In this document: positions 46,501 to 54,410 of the stretch, in pieces
Layout: each line of letters begins with the position of its first letter
Numbering within the stretch: the stretch's first letter is position 1
The notes under the pieces: model-generated
What the model saw: the letters and a program-made list of their open reading frames with translations, nothing else
What the model was told of the DNA's origin: nothing
The model's database searches: none
From: Leptospira soteropolitanensis
Lineage (GTDB): Bacteria > Spirochaetota > Leptospiria > Leptospirales > Leptospiraceae
Assembly: GCF_026151655.1 (NCBI RefSeq)
Contig: NZ_JAMQPN010000003.1
Location: 310,001-374,000, forward strand
Length of the DNA stretch: 64,000 bases
Direction of reading: 5' to 3'
Program-made: the position numbers and the translations under genes

Positions 46501-47366
46501 TGGGGTTCCTTAATTTGGATCTTTTGTTTTCTTTTTTCTAATTCTTTATCAATATCTCGTTTTTTATAACGACCATAAATATGACCAGGAATCACAGTTA
46601 AGGCTGTAATTGGGTTTGCGACCACGTCTCCTATCGCTCCCCCTACGTAGGTTGAATAAGCAGGTGTAAGTAATTCATACGAAGAGTCTAGTTGGCGCTT
46701 ATCATTTTTTTCTGCAAAATAATTAACAGCATCATCCGATGCCCTTGCCTCATGATACAAAGCCCCAATCACTGGAATGGCATAAACAGCCGCGTAAAGT
46801 GTTCTTTTTTCTCTTTGTGCAAAGTCTTTGGCATGGCCTCCTTCATGGATGACAACTGGAGGCAAATCTGAATACACATTGATTGTGTTCGTAAAGGAAT
46901 TATAATGATCTCCGCCAATCGTACCCGCAAACAAACGACCGGGTAAAAAAGTATAAGCTAACAAAGAAATGGATCCAAAAAAATACCGAACCACTGGATT
47001 GATATTTTTATTTTTTGGAAGACGTTTCCACTCCGAAAGTGGGGCATATTGATTGAAACGAACTTTAACATCTCGTAAATTATTTTCTTTGATATAACGA
47101 ATCAAATACTCTTTGGTCTCTTTGGAAATATGATGGTTGTCAGCTTTTAGGTTCCAAAGAACCAGTTTGGAAGGAAGAGAAAAAATCCAATTCCCTGTTT
47201 GGTCCAAAATCCATACTGGTTCTCCTTCTTCAAATTGAGGATCGTCTTCTGTAAATTCGGGACTTGGTAAATAAGGGTTCCCGTAATTATATGTTTTTTC
47301 CAAGGAATAACATTGTGTGGAACTAAAACCTATCCAAAATAGAATGAAAAAAACTAGTAACTTCAT
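46497..47366 (-). CDS. Putative lipoprotein with HEXXH zinc-protease motif (HEGGH)
   Basis: Protein of 289 residues with a signal ending FSSTQC. A central hydrophobic stretch (about 125-145) precedes VVIHEGGHAKDF (H174, E175, H178) and YHEARASDDA (E206), which together fit a gluzincin-type zinc site. The DDAVNYF context resembles proteins in which the third ligand lies in an EARA helix. A second hydrophobic stretch (AVYAIPVIGALY) lies between them. The substrate is unknown. Four-base overlaps on both sides tie it to the lipoprotein and pyrF. Confidence 0.65.
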   Translation of the reverse strand: MKLLVFFILFWIGFSSTQCYSLEKTYNYGNPYLPSPEFTEDDPQFEEGEPVWILDQTGNWIFSLPSKLVLWNLKADNHHISKETKEYLIRYIKENNLRDVKVRFNQYAPLSEWKRLPKNKNINPVVRYFFGSISLLAYTFLPGRLFAGTIGGDHYNSFTNTINVYSDLPPVVIHEGGHAKDFAQREKRTLYAAVYAIPVIGALYHEARASDDAVNYFAEKNDKRQLDSSYELLTPAYSTYVGGAIGDVVANPITALTVIPGHIYGRYKKRDIDKELEKRKQKIQIKEPQ

Positions 47367-48088
47367 AAACTATCAAGAATTTCCTTTAGTTTTGGGTCCA
47401 CTGGCTCTTGTTTGGTGGGAACCGTTTTGGGTTTTACTGGCTTTGGCTCTGGGGTCTCTTCCACCGGATTACTTCCGTTATATCCGGATACGGATTCTAA
47501 TTTTTTGAAAAAATCTGATAAAGAATTTCTTCCCAATTGGTTCAACTGATCTTCTCTATTCCCTCGAAAGCCATTGTAGGGAACATACCAAATGAGAGGA
47601 ACTACTGTTAAAATGCTCCCCGTTAAATAACAGTTCGTAACACGCGAATCAATTTCGTCGTAAAAAGAATACTCTTCTTCCCCATAACCAACAATTTGAA
47701 TTTTTGCTTTCAAACGAACAAATGTTAAATTTTTCGAGCATCTATCAATGGAAGCCAACTGGAATTCGTCAACAAAAATCTTCCCACCACGATCGATTAA
47801 CAAAGGAAAACGGTCGCCACGTAACGAAAGTTCCTTGCGTATCAAATAAGAAAGTGGACCGTACTCATTTGGTAATCCTTCTGACTGAAAAAAATAACCG
47901 TCATAAACACCCATTTTCATTCGATTTTCGTCTTTGACTAAAATCTGGATATGGTCCATTTTTTTTACATAATCGAAAGATCTTTCACTTGGGAAAGGTC
48001 GGTAAACTCTGAGAGAGATTCCGCAACCCATTCCTAAAAAAGTAACAATTAAAATTGATATGGTATAAAAGAACACTCTAAAATACAT
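47363..48088 (-). CDS. Putative lipoprotein with proline-rich tail
   Basis: Protein of 241 residues. The signal ends TFLGMGC, a good lipobox. The core has VKKMDHIQILVKDENRM and a strand-rich middle resembling small envelope lipoproteins. The last 40 residues are rich in Pro, Lys and Glu (EETPEPKPVKPKTVPTKQEP), likely a spacer. It overlaps the outer-membrane protein gene by 11 nt and the metalloprotein gene by 4 nt. Confidence 0.7.
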   Translation of the reverse strand: MYFRVFFYTISILIVTFLGMGCGISLRVYRPFPSERSFDYVKKMDHIQILVKDENRMKMGVYDGYFFQSEGLPNEYGPLSYLIRKELSLRGDRFPLLIDRGGKIFVDEFQLASIDRCSKNLTFVRLKAKIQIVGYGEEEYSFYDEIDSRVTNCYLTGSILTVVPLIWYVPYNGFRGNREDQLNQLGRNSLSDFFKKLESVSGYNGSNPVEETPEPKPVKPKTVPTKQEPVDPKLKEILDSL

Positions 48089-49334
48089 AAGTATATCCGA
48101 AGTATAAATTCGAAACTAAGTAATTTCTGGAAGAACGTTTGTTCTGACCATCCGCTTCATAAAACGCTGAACTTAAATAATAATCTCTAACACCTGAATA
48201 AAAAGACTCTTCGTTTAAAGCACGAATCCCAGGTGCATAGGACTCATTTGCCCTCCATATATACTGGATGATTTGGAGTCCTAAATGGAATTTATGGTGT
48301 TCAAAAGGTTGCCAGTTAAATTGTCCCAATAAATCAATTCCTGTGATCGATGTTTGAATTGGTTTTTCTGAAAACAATGAATAAGCTTCGTCACTAACTA
48401 TCATTCCTTCCCCAAACCTACGGAAACCTCCTGCCTGTGTTAGAACCTCTCGCCTGTACATAAGTTTACCAAGAGGTGTTACAAACAAAGCCCCTCCCAA
48501 ATCATATGACAATCCTTCTCCCAGTTTGTGATAAAATCTAAATCCAGCACTAGGAGCAAGGTATTGAATTGAATCTCGCATAATCCCTGTTTGTCCAAGC
48601 GATTGTGATGAAAAAACGGAGTTGGTATGAAAGGAACCGGCCCTAAGACCGAAATCCCAACTATATCCAATATTTTTTGAATATTCCTCGTAGATTTTGA
48701 CAACTAAATTATGTTCTGCGCTATAAAGCCGATCCGAATGCAAAGCAGATAATGGTACTGTCGCAAAGCCAAAAGAAAGATAATCATTTGTTGTCTGGAA
48801 TTGAAGGAATGTATATTCCAATCCCCATTTTGCTGACTTGTGTTTGTAAGCAAACCGAGGAGAAAAAGACCTGGAAATTTCATAAGGATTTTTGATATCG
48901 TAAGTAAAAGGAAGAGATCGAATATTTTGATAACCAATCGGCGAACGAGGATAATACGGCGACCCAGCCTGGAAAGCAATACGTCCGTCATCTAAAGCAG
49001 ATTCATCACCAGAAGTAAAAACCCCAAACTGGCTCAATCCCCTAAATCCTACCTCCCAATTTCCTTGGTTAAAAACCAAGGAACCATTACTCGTAGCAGG
49101 GATATCGGAAGTGATGGGAAAATTAGGTCCCTTATTTCTCTCACGAAACTGGTCTTCGCGAAGACGTTTTACCTTGGAACGGAGCTCCTCTGCTTTTTTA
49201 AGGTACCCACGTTCCTCGTAAGATTCCGCCTCTAATTCCAAATTCGTTGCTTTTGTTTCCTGCGCCCAAAGAACATGAGAGCAAAGAAAGTAAAAAACAA
49301 ATAGAAGGAAAAAAGAGGAAGGAATCTTTTTCAC
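48078..49334 (-). CDS. Outer-membrane beta-barrel protein candidate
   Basis: Protein of 418 residues. A signal peptide (about 1-25, ending LWAQ) is followed by a short coiled coil (about 29-62, ESYEERGYLKKAEELRSKV) and a barrel-like region with many aromatic alternating strands. The final residues GYTYVF end in Phe, the classic outer-membrane insertion signal. Function unknown; it may be a porin-like or anchoring protein. It lies 6 nt after the spermidine synthase stop. Confidence 0.75.
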   Translation of the reverse strand: MKKIPSSFFLLFVFYFLCSHVLWAQETKATNLELEAESYEERGYLKKAEELRSKVKRLREDQFRERNKGPNFPITSDIPATSNGSLVFNQGNWEVGFRGLSQFGVFTSGDESALDDGRIAFQAGSPYYPRSPIGYQNIRSLPFTYDIKNPYEISRSFSPRFAYKHKSAKWGLEYTFLQFQTTNDYLSFGFATVPLSALHSDRLYSAEHNLVVKIYEEYSKNIGYSWDFGLRAGSFHTNSVFSSQSLGQTGIMRDSIQYLAPSAGFRFYHKLGEGLSYDLGGALFVTPLGKLMYRREVLTQAGGFRRFGEGMIVSDEAYSLFSEKPIQTSITGIDLLGQFNWQPFEHHKFHLGLQIIQYIWRANESYAPGIRALNEESFYSGVRDYYLSSAFYEADGQNKRSSRNYLVSNLYFGYTYVF

Positions 49335-49340
49335 AAAGTA

Positions 49341-50186
49341 TTAGCCTTTCCGTTTGATATAAGCTTTTGCAAATTCCGGAAGGACAAAAGCAGCTTTGTG
49401 AATTTCTGGACTATAGTATTTGAGTCCTTTGGGAACTCGTTTGGGATCTGGAGTTACCGAATACGGATCAATCGCATTCGATAAAAAAGTAAACCCAATG
49501 ATCCCAGAAGGATAAGTAGGAATGGTTGTGTAATAGTAACCATACTCAGGAAAAATTTTAGGGATAAAATCAAAGAGTGAAGAAATCACATCTCCATGAT
49601 ACCAAAAAGATTCCGCTTGTGTCGCAATGATTCCTGTTGGTTTTAAGGCACTTGCCATATCCCGAAAAAACGGTTCTTTGAATAAAACTTCTGCAGGACC
49701 CACAGGATCACTAGAATCCACAAGAATCACATCAAAACGACCTTTGTTGTCTCGCGCAAATTTAGCTCCATCATCATAGTGATGAATGACTTTTGGATCT
49801 TTCATTGCATCTGCACATTCAGGAAAATATTTATAACTAATATCTACCACTGCTTTGTCAATCTCGCATAACACAACTTCTTTGACAGATGGATGTTTTA
49901 AAACTTCGCGGACAGTTCCCCCGTCTCCCCCACCAATCACAAGAACTGATTCTGGATTGGGATGACTCATCATCGGAATATGTGCAATCATTTCATGATA
50001 AGAATGTTCATCTTTGTTAGTAACCATCGTTACGCCATCAAGTGTAAACATTCGTCCAAAGGATTGTGTTTCAAAAATATCGATTTTTTGGAACGGAGAT
50101 TGTAGGCTTTCGATTGTTTTTGTTACCCGGTAACTCACAGCGCGGCCTTTTTCTAATTCCAATTTTTCGGTATACCAAATCTCCAT
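49341..50186 (-). CDS. speE: Spermidine synthase
   Basis: Protein of 281 residues. The family N-terminus (WYTEKLELEKGRAVSYRV) is followed by LDGVTMVTNKDEHSYHEMI, the SAM-like site VLVIGGGDGGTVREVL, and VDSSDPVGPAEVLF with the catalytic Asp. It transfers aminopropyl from decarboxylated SAM to putrescine. A good GGAG site lies before the ATG. It is the first gene of the minus-strand run that ends with CFA synthase. Confidence 0.95.
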   Translation of the reverse strand: MEIWYTEKLELEKGRAVSYRVTKTIESLQSPFQKIDIFETQSFGRMFTLDGVTMVTNKDEHSYHEMIAHIPMMSHPNPESVLVIGGGDGGTVREVLKHPSVKEVVLCEIDKAVVDISYKYFPECADAMKDPKVIHHYDDGAKFARDNKGRFDVILVDSSDPVGPAEVLFKEPFFRDMASALKPTGIIATQAESFWYHGDVISSLFDFIPKIFPEYGYYYTTIPTYPSGIIGFTFLSNAIDPYSVTPDPKRVPKGLKYYSPEIHKAAFVLPEFAKAYIKRKG

Positions 50187-50327
50187 TGATTTCTCCTAAG
50201 GTTTCTCTCTTTAAACCAGATTTGTTATGGGAATAAGGAGGTGTAGTTTTTTTTAAACTTTCTTTGTTTGTATGCAATTAAAAATTCAACTTGGCGGGAA
50301 CTGGGTGATTCGGTTCCATTGCCTTGT

Positions 50328-50768
50328 ATGCAGAAATATTCCCGCGTTTTTTACCTGCTTGGTTTTTTATCCATGCCACTCTTTATTTTATTACTTGTTT
50401 TCGGATATATCAAAATCAACGAAATGGTCAGCCAAGAAATACACTGGGGCCACAACAAATCCTTTGCTTTTGGACAAGCCTCTAGAGAAGGAAAACTCAT
50501 CCTCCTTGCTGTCACCAAATCCCGATGTGAAATGTTACAGGGTTTGGAATGCGGCGAAGGGAAACCTGACCTTGGCACTTATGTTCTCCTCAACTACACC
50601 CCAAGAGAACAAGAATTCCAATCATTGATTTTGGATGATCGATTTGCTTCTTTAAAGACTGAACCTCTCCCGCAATATTTTCTTCTGAATTCCTCTGGGG
50701 AAATTCGCCATATGTCAAAACAACTTCCAAGTGTGGAAGAAATGCAAAAACTTCCCAAAAAAGAATGA
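50328..50768 (+). CDS. Membrane-anchored thioredoxin-like protein, divergent
   Basis: About 146 residues from ATG 50328; the upstream open part is poorly coding. One transmembrane segment (about 8-30) is followed by an extracytoplasmic domain whose order resembles a thioredoxin fold: KLILLAVTKSRCEMLQGLEC, a spacer, then PLPQYFLLNSSGEIRHMSKQL. The CxxC motif is replaced by a widely spaced Cys pair (CEMLQGLEC). Function unknown; a redox or periplasmic role is only suggested. Confidence 0.55.
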   Translation: MQKYSRVFYLLGFLSMPLFILLLVFGYIKINEMVSQEIHWGHNKSFAFGQASREGKLILLAVTKSRCEMLQGLECGEGKPDLGTYVLLNYTPREQEFQSLILDDRFASLKTEPLPQYFLLNSSGEIRHMSKQLPSVEEMQKLPKKE

Positions 50769-50816
50769 TCTTTTTTCTGTCCTAAATAAAATTCTCTTGC
50801 AAGTTCCCCAATTCAA

Positions 50817-50834
50817 TATACCCTATGGGGTATA
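50817..50834. promoter_or_regulatory. CsoR/CstR-like operator upstream of DUF302 gene
   Basis: TATACCC-TATG-GGGTATA is an 18-bp palindrome with a C-run facing a G-run inside AT-rich ends. That is the general look of operators for the CsoR/RcnR/CstR repressor family (copper, nickel or persulfide sensing). It ends 17 nt before the DUF302 start and just ahead of its ribosome binding site. No such repressor gene is in the window. Confidence 0.5.
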
Positions 50835-50851
50835 GACCCAGCGGAGGATTT

Positions 50852-51241
50852 ATGTTAGGACTCACTGTACACAGAAAAAAAAGTTTTGAAGATACCATCA
50901 CGGACACTACCGAAGCGCTAAAAAAAGAAGGTTTCGGAGTTCTTACCACCATCGATGTCAAAAACACCCTAAAAGAAAAAATTGGTGTGGATTTCAAACG
51001 TTACACCATCCTTGGAGCATGTAACCCTGGTTTTGCGCACAAAGCTCTCCAAACCGCTGACGAAATTGGTTTATTATTACCCTGCAACGTAGTAGTCACC
51101 GAAGAAAAAAACGGCGAAACCAAAGTTTCTATCTTTGACCCTATGACCATGACCAAACTGGTCCAAAACCCTGAACTCGAAAAAATTGCCAAAGAAGTCC
51201 AAGAAAAATTAATACAAGTCATCCACCACTTACACGAATGA
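50852..51241 (+). CDS. DUF302 family protein
   Basis: About 129 residues from ATG 50852, chosen because a strong GGAGGA site ends 3 nt before it; the earlier ATG at 50825 lies inside the palindrome. The family core is present: SFEDTITDTTEALKKEGFGV, LGACNPGFAHKALQTADEIG, LLPCNVVV and DPMTMTKLV. DUF302 proteins are often linked to sulfur or metal stress. Probably controlled by the palindrome just upstream. A copy of the dispersed repeat starts 24 nt after the stop. Confidence 0.92.
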   Translation: MLGLTVHRKKSFEDTITDTTEALKKEGFGVLTTIDVKNTLKEKIGVDFKRYTILGACNPGFAHKALQTADEIGLLLPCNVVVTEEKNGETKVSIFDPMTMTKLVQNPELEKIAKEVQEKLIQVIHHLHE

Positions 51242-51265
51242 TTCTGACGTTTTGGTGATATTTGC

Positions 51266-51402
51266 GGGCGCCTCGCCGATGGAGATCAGTTTCCACATTA
51301 TTTCCATTAGGCGATCCCGCTTTCCGCTCCAATCTTTCTGAATGGATTCCTTTACCAAACACGAATTTAAGCCAGAAAGGATTTCCGCTGCAATCGGTGG
51401 CG
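51266..51402 (+). repeat. Dispersed post-stop hairpin repeat, copy 3
   Basis: It begins GGGCGCCTCG and has CCGCTTTCCGCTCCAATCTTTC, then an extra loop of about 30 nt, AGAAAGGATTTCCGCTGCAATCGGTGGCG at the end. The blocks are in the same order as in copies 1 and 2, but the loop is longer. It follows the DUF302 stop by 24 nt in the same orientation. The rest of the spacer to 51450 shows no gene. Confidence 0.72.
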
Positions 51403-51450
51403 TTTGGAGTTATATACTAAAGACAAAATCCATTTGTAATGAAACTTTCT

Positions 51451-51861
51451 TTACTTACAGAATGCAGGAGGGTTTTGTTTCGCACTCTTAACCCGAGTAT
51501 AACAAACCGTATACCCTTGTGTCGTCATTCCAAATAAATTTAAAGGGCCACCAACCGGATATTGTGCTGTCGATGCGGGACCTTCTTGCCAGTCAATATT
51601 GTAATTTCCTTCACTTTGTTTGATGAGTGATCCTTTCGCCACAGAGCCACTTTTTTTGTAACAAGATTTAATATCGCGATTGTTACTAATGATAAGCCAT
51701 GCGGAAGGATTCGGACTTGGATCCTTAACACAATTGTTCGTCAAAATCCAATTCCCTTCCAAAATCGTCTTTGAATCCTCTAGGCTAGCTTTATCTCCCG
51801 ACTGACAATAAAAAGCTGTGACAGAAACAGCCAATGCAATTACGAAACTAATTTTTTTCAC
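51451..51861 (-). CDS. Small lipoprotein, unknown function
   Basis: Protein of 136 residues starting with GTG. Its signal ends VTAFYC, a spirochaetal lipobox. The mature part carries ILEGNWILTNNC and SAWLIISNNRDIKSCY, a small beta-rich domain with four Cys that resembles lipocalin-like stress lipoproteins. The ribosome binding site GAGGAG lies at the edge of a perfect hairpin (51871-51901), which may control translation. Confidence 0.7.
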   Translation of the reverse strand: MKKISFVIALAVSVTAFYCQSGDKASLEDSKTILEGNWILTNNCVKDPSPNPSAWLIISNNRDIKSCYKKSGSVAKGSLIKQSEGNYNIDWQEGPASTAQYPVGGPLNLFGMTTQGYTVCYTRVKSAKQNPPAFCK

Positions 51862-52262
51862 TACTGACTCCTCTTGTAGAAATATATTATTTCTACAAGA
51901 GGAAAGTAAAAACTAGAAAACTGGAGTTTTGTCAAACGGAAATGTGAGTTTTTCCGATTATTTTTGTTAGGTTTTGTTTCGAATGAATTTTCCCATTGGC
52001 GTAGAATTCAGATAAACTGGAGATTAATTGAGTAAATCGATATCAAAATGGGAAAGGGAATCATATCAAATTGAATGGGATCATTTAAATTTTTCCGAAT
52101 TTCAATTTGCAAAATGAAATGAACTTACATTCGCAATACAAAATCGTTTTCCTTTAAACAAATCTTCCAGGAAAAACGATTTTTTTTCAACCGGTAGTCA
52201 CAACTTCCTCTTTTTTGTGTATCCAATGCAGAGGGGAAAACCTTCACAAAGGAGACAATCAA
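51862..52262. other. Spacer between lipoprotein and monooxygenase genes
   Basis: About 400 nt without a convincing gene. It holds the 51871-51901 hairpin near the left end and an AT-rich stretch of related short words (CCTTTAAACAAATC, TTCAAATTGC). The right end carries a good AAGGAG ribosome binding site for the monooxygenase. A divergent promoter pair is expected here, but I cannot point to it with confidence. Confidence 0.5.
51871..51901 (-). promoter_or_regulatory. Perfect 14-bp inverted repeat overlapping the lipoprotein ribosome binding site
   Basis: CTCTTGTAGAAATA (51871-51884) and TATTTCTACAAGAG (51888-51901) are exact reverse complements around a 3-nt loop. On the coding strand the second arm ends CTACAAGAG and continues GAG, forming the Shine-Dalgarno for the GTG at 51861. 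It could be a repressor operator or an RNA hairpin that hides the ribosome binding site. Confidence 0.65.
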
Positions 52263-52616
52263 ATGTTAGAAAGTTTAAAAAACCAAGGGCAAGATTTACT
52301 GACCCTGGAAAGTTTACCACAAACAACGGCCATTGAAATAGCGATAGTCCAATGCACCGCAGAGGATTCCGAAAAATACCATCAAATGCGTAAAAAAATG
52401 TTACCTTTGCTCCAAAACCAAACTGGTTTTTTGGCTTGGCGAGCCTTCCGCTCTCAAACAAGAGAAGGGATCATGTTAGATCTTTTGTACTGGGAAAATG
52501 CAGAAGATTGTCATAAAGCAGGAATCACACTTCAAAATTCAGAAACGGGAAAAGAATTTTTCGCCTTGATGAAACAAACTTTAATCTTTGAAATGTTTGA
52601 ACGCCAACCACTCTAA
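52263..52616 (+). CDS. ABM-type (antibiotic biosynthesis monooxygenase-like) protein
   Basis: About 117 residues from ATG 52263, 8 nt after AAGGAG. The pattern is AIEIAIVQCTAEDSEKYHQMRKKMLPLL, then GFLAWRAFRSQTREGIMLDLLYWENAEDCHKA. This matches the dimeric alpha-beta-barrel fold of ABM domains, which act as small monooxygenases or heme-handling proteins. The stop shares one base with the start of the sigma factor (TAATG). Confidence 0.7.
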   Translation: MLESLKNQGQDLLTLESLPQTTAIEIAIVQCTAEDSEKYHQMRKKMLPLLQNQTGFLAWRAFRSQTREGIMLDLLYWENAEDCHKAGITLQNSETGKEFFALMKQTLIFEMFERQPL

Positions 52617-53461
52617 TGAAAACAAACAAACCAGAGGAAATAGAAATCATCGAAAGAGCGCGGACGGGAGACCGCCGTGCTCTAGAATCATTGTTATCGA
52701 ATGTACAAACTTGGATTTACAATGTCGTCCGACGTATCTTATTAAATCCACAAGAAGCCGAAGATGTTACCCAAGAAGTGCTACTTAAAATTGCCACAAA
52801 CCTTGCTGCCTACGACCCAACAAGAGCCAGTTTTAAAACATGGGCTTACCGAATTTCCATTAATCACGCGTTAAATGGAAAACGAGGACGATTGGAAGAA
52901 ATTACAACTGGTTTTTCAGATTATGCAAACGAATTGGAAAAAATGCCAAATATAGAAATCCCGGCAAACGAACTTTCTCGTCCAGAAAACTTAGTTTTAA
53001 TAGAAGAAGCAAAGGCCTCTTGCACCTTGGGAATGTTACTCTGTTTGGACAGAGAACAACGTATCGCCCTGATTCTTGCTGACTTAATGGGACTTAGCGA
53101 TCGTGAAAGTTCAGAAATTCTTGGTATTTCGAATGAAGCTTTTCGAAAAAGATTAAGTCGAGCCAGAAAAGATCTTTACACCTTTATGGATGATAAATGT
53201 GGTCTCATGAACGAAAAGAATCCTTGTCGTTGTTCCAAAAAAATGAAAAGTTTTCAAAACAATGGTTGGATTGATCCGACTAACACTCGTTTCTCAATGC
53301 CACTGGTTCGCCGCTTAAAGGAGCAAGTTGCGGAACTGCATTGTGAATTTGAAGATTTTAAAAGACTTGAATACCAAGAGATATTTCGGGACCATCCGTA
53401 TTTTGAGACTCCTCCTAAAATTTTGGATGAGTTAATTGCAAAATATAGTCCTGCAGTTTAA
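52616..53461 (+). CDS. ECF sigma factor with C-terminal Cys-containing extension
   Basis: Protein of 281 residues. Region 2 covers about 18-90 (NPQEAEDVTQEVLLKIATNL, TWAYRISINHALN) and region 4 about 140-195 (LLCLDREQRIALILADLMGLSDRESSEILGIS). A C-terminal extension (about 200-281) holds CGLMNEKNPCRCSKKMKS, a Cys pattern shared by a subset of ECF factors that lack a separate anti-sigma. No anti-sigma gene is adjacent. Translationally coupled to the monooxygenase, so the two probably act in one stress response. Confidence 0.88.
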   Translation: MKTNKPEEIEIIERARTGDRRALESLLSNVQTWIYNVVRRILLNPQEAEDVTQEVLLKIATNLAAYDPTRASFKTWAYRISINHALNGKRGRLEEITTGFSDYANELEKMPNIEIPANELSRPENLVLIEEAKASCTLGMLLCLDREQRIALILADLMGLSDRESSEILGISNEAFRKRLSRARKDLYTFMDDKCGLMNEKNPCRCSKKMKSFQNNGWIDPTNTRFSMPLVRRLKEQVAELHCEFEDFKRLEYQEIFRDHPYFETPPKILDELIAKYSPAV

Positions 53462-53501
53462 GTCTTACAATCTATCTAAAAAAATGGAAGAAGGAGAAAT
53501 C

Positions 53502-54404
53502 TTAATTAGGATTCTCCTCTACTCTTTTTCCACTCTCCGCTTGTTTTCGAAATACTTCTAAAATAGCACAAAACAAAATCACACCACCACCTAACCAAAG
53601 TCTATCGGGCGGGACCTCCCCCAAAAAATACCACGCCGCCAAACTTCCATAAATGGGACTAAGAGTAGACAATGTCCCTGCAGTTGTGACTGACAAATTG
53701 GATAAACTACGAATCCAAATGGTATGAGCAAGTGCAGTAAATACTCCAGCAAGAACTACTTGGAACACCAAGTATTTGGGTTCGGCAATCATTACAAAAA
53801 GTCCATCGGCAAAAGGAAGGAGGACAAGGCTTGTTGCGATGAGTTGGGTAAAAAGAATCTGGGAGCTCGGGTAGTGAACATGCATCTCTTTAGTCAGCAA
53901 ATTGCGAATGGCATAAAGCACTGCTGATACCACTCCCCAAACCACTCCTTGGAACATTTGGTTTTCCCAAGATAGATCCGGTACAATTAAAAAAAGTCCA
54001 AAAAATGAGAAAAGGGCCAAAAAGAAAGCAAAAGGATCGGGGCGTTTTCCACCAAACAATGGTTCCAAAATGGCAGAAAACACGGGATAGGTAAAAAGCG
54101 ACAACATCCCCACAGCCACAGTAGAAACTTGGATGGAATGAAAATAAGTTACCCAATGAAGGGCGAAAAGAATTCCAATCCCAAAAACAGATAAAAAGTC
54201 TTTAAAACTGCGATAAGAGACGGACTTTCCTCGAAGTAGGAAAAATAAACCAAGGATCAAAACAGAAAAAACTGCCCTACCAGAAATGATCGTGACCGCA
54301 GGGAAAGGAAGGAGTTTGGCAAACAAAGTGACGTTCCCCATAATGAGGATCGTCAAATTGAGTTCTAAAACAGATCGTAAAAATGAAGGAGAAGAAGACT
54401 TCAC
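53502..54404 (-). CDS. EamA/DMT family transporter
   Basis: Protein of 300 residues with ten predicted transmembrane helices in two EamA repeats. The second repeat has VVWGVVSAVLYAIRNLLTKE and SPIYGSLAAWYFLGEVP, the conserved EamA end (APxxA/LxxxxxLGE). Members export metabolites such as amino acids or nucleotides. It is separated by 6 nt from the DUF2505 gene. Confidence 0.9.
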   Translation of the reverse strand: MKSSSPSFLRSVLELNLTILIMGNVTLFAKLLPFPAVTIISGRAVFSVLILGLFFLLRGKSVSYRSFKDFLSVFGIGILFALHWVTYFHSIQVSTVAVGMLSLFTYPVFSAILEPLFGGKRPDPFAFFLALFSFFGLFLIVPDLSWENQMFQGVVWGVVSAVLYAIRNLLTKEMHVHYPSSQILFTQLIATSLVLLPFADGLFVMIAEPKYLVFQVVLAGVFTALAHTIWIRSLSNLSVTTAGTLSTLSPIYGSLAAWYFLGEVPPDRLWLGGGVILFCAILEVFRKQAESGKRVEENPN

Positions 54405-54410
54405 TTCTAC

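Noticed and set aside
3967..51402. Interpreting the three-copy repeat as integron attC sites
   Set aside because: Post-stop position and orientation would fit cassettes, but paired RYYYAAC and GTTRRRY core sites are not found at the ends of all copies, and no integrase gene is seen. Left open as an alternative only.
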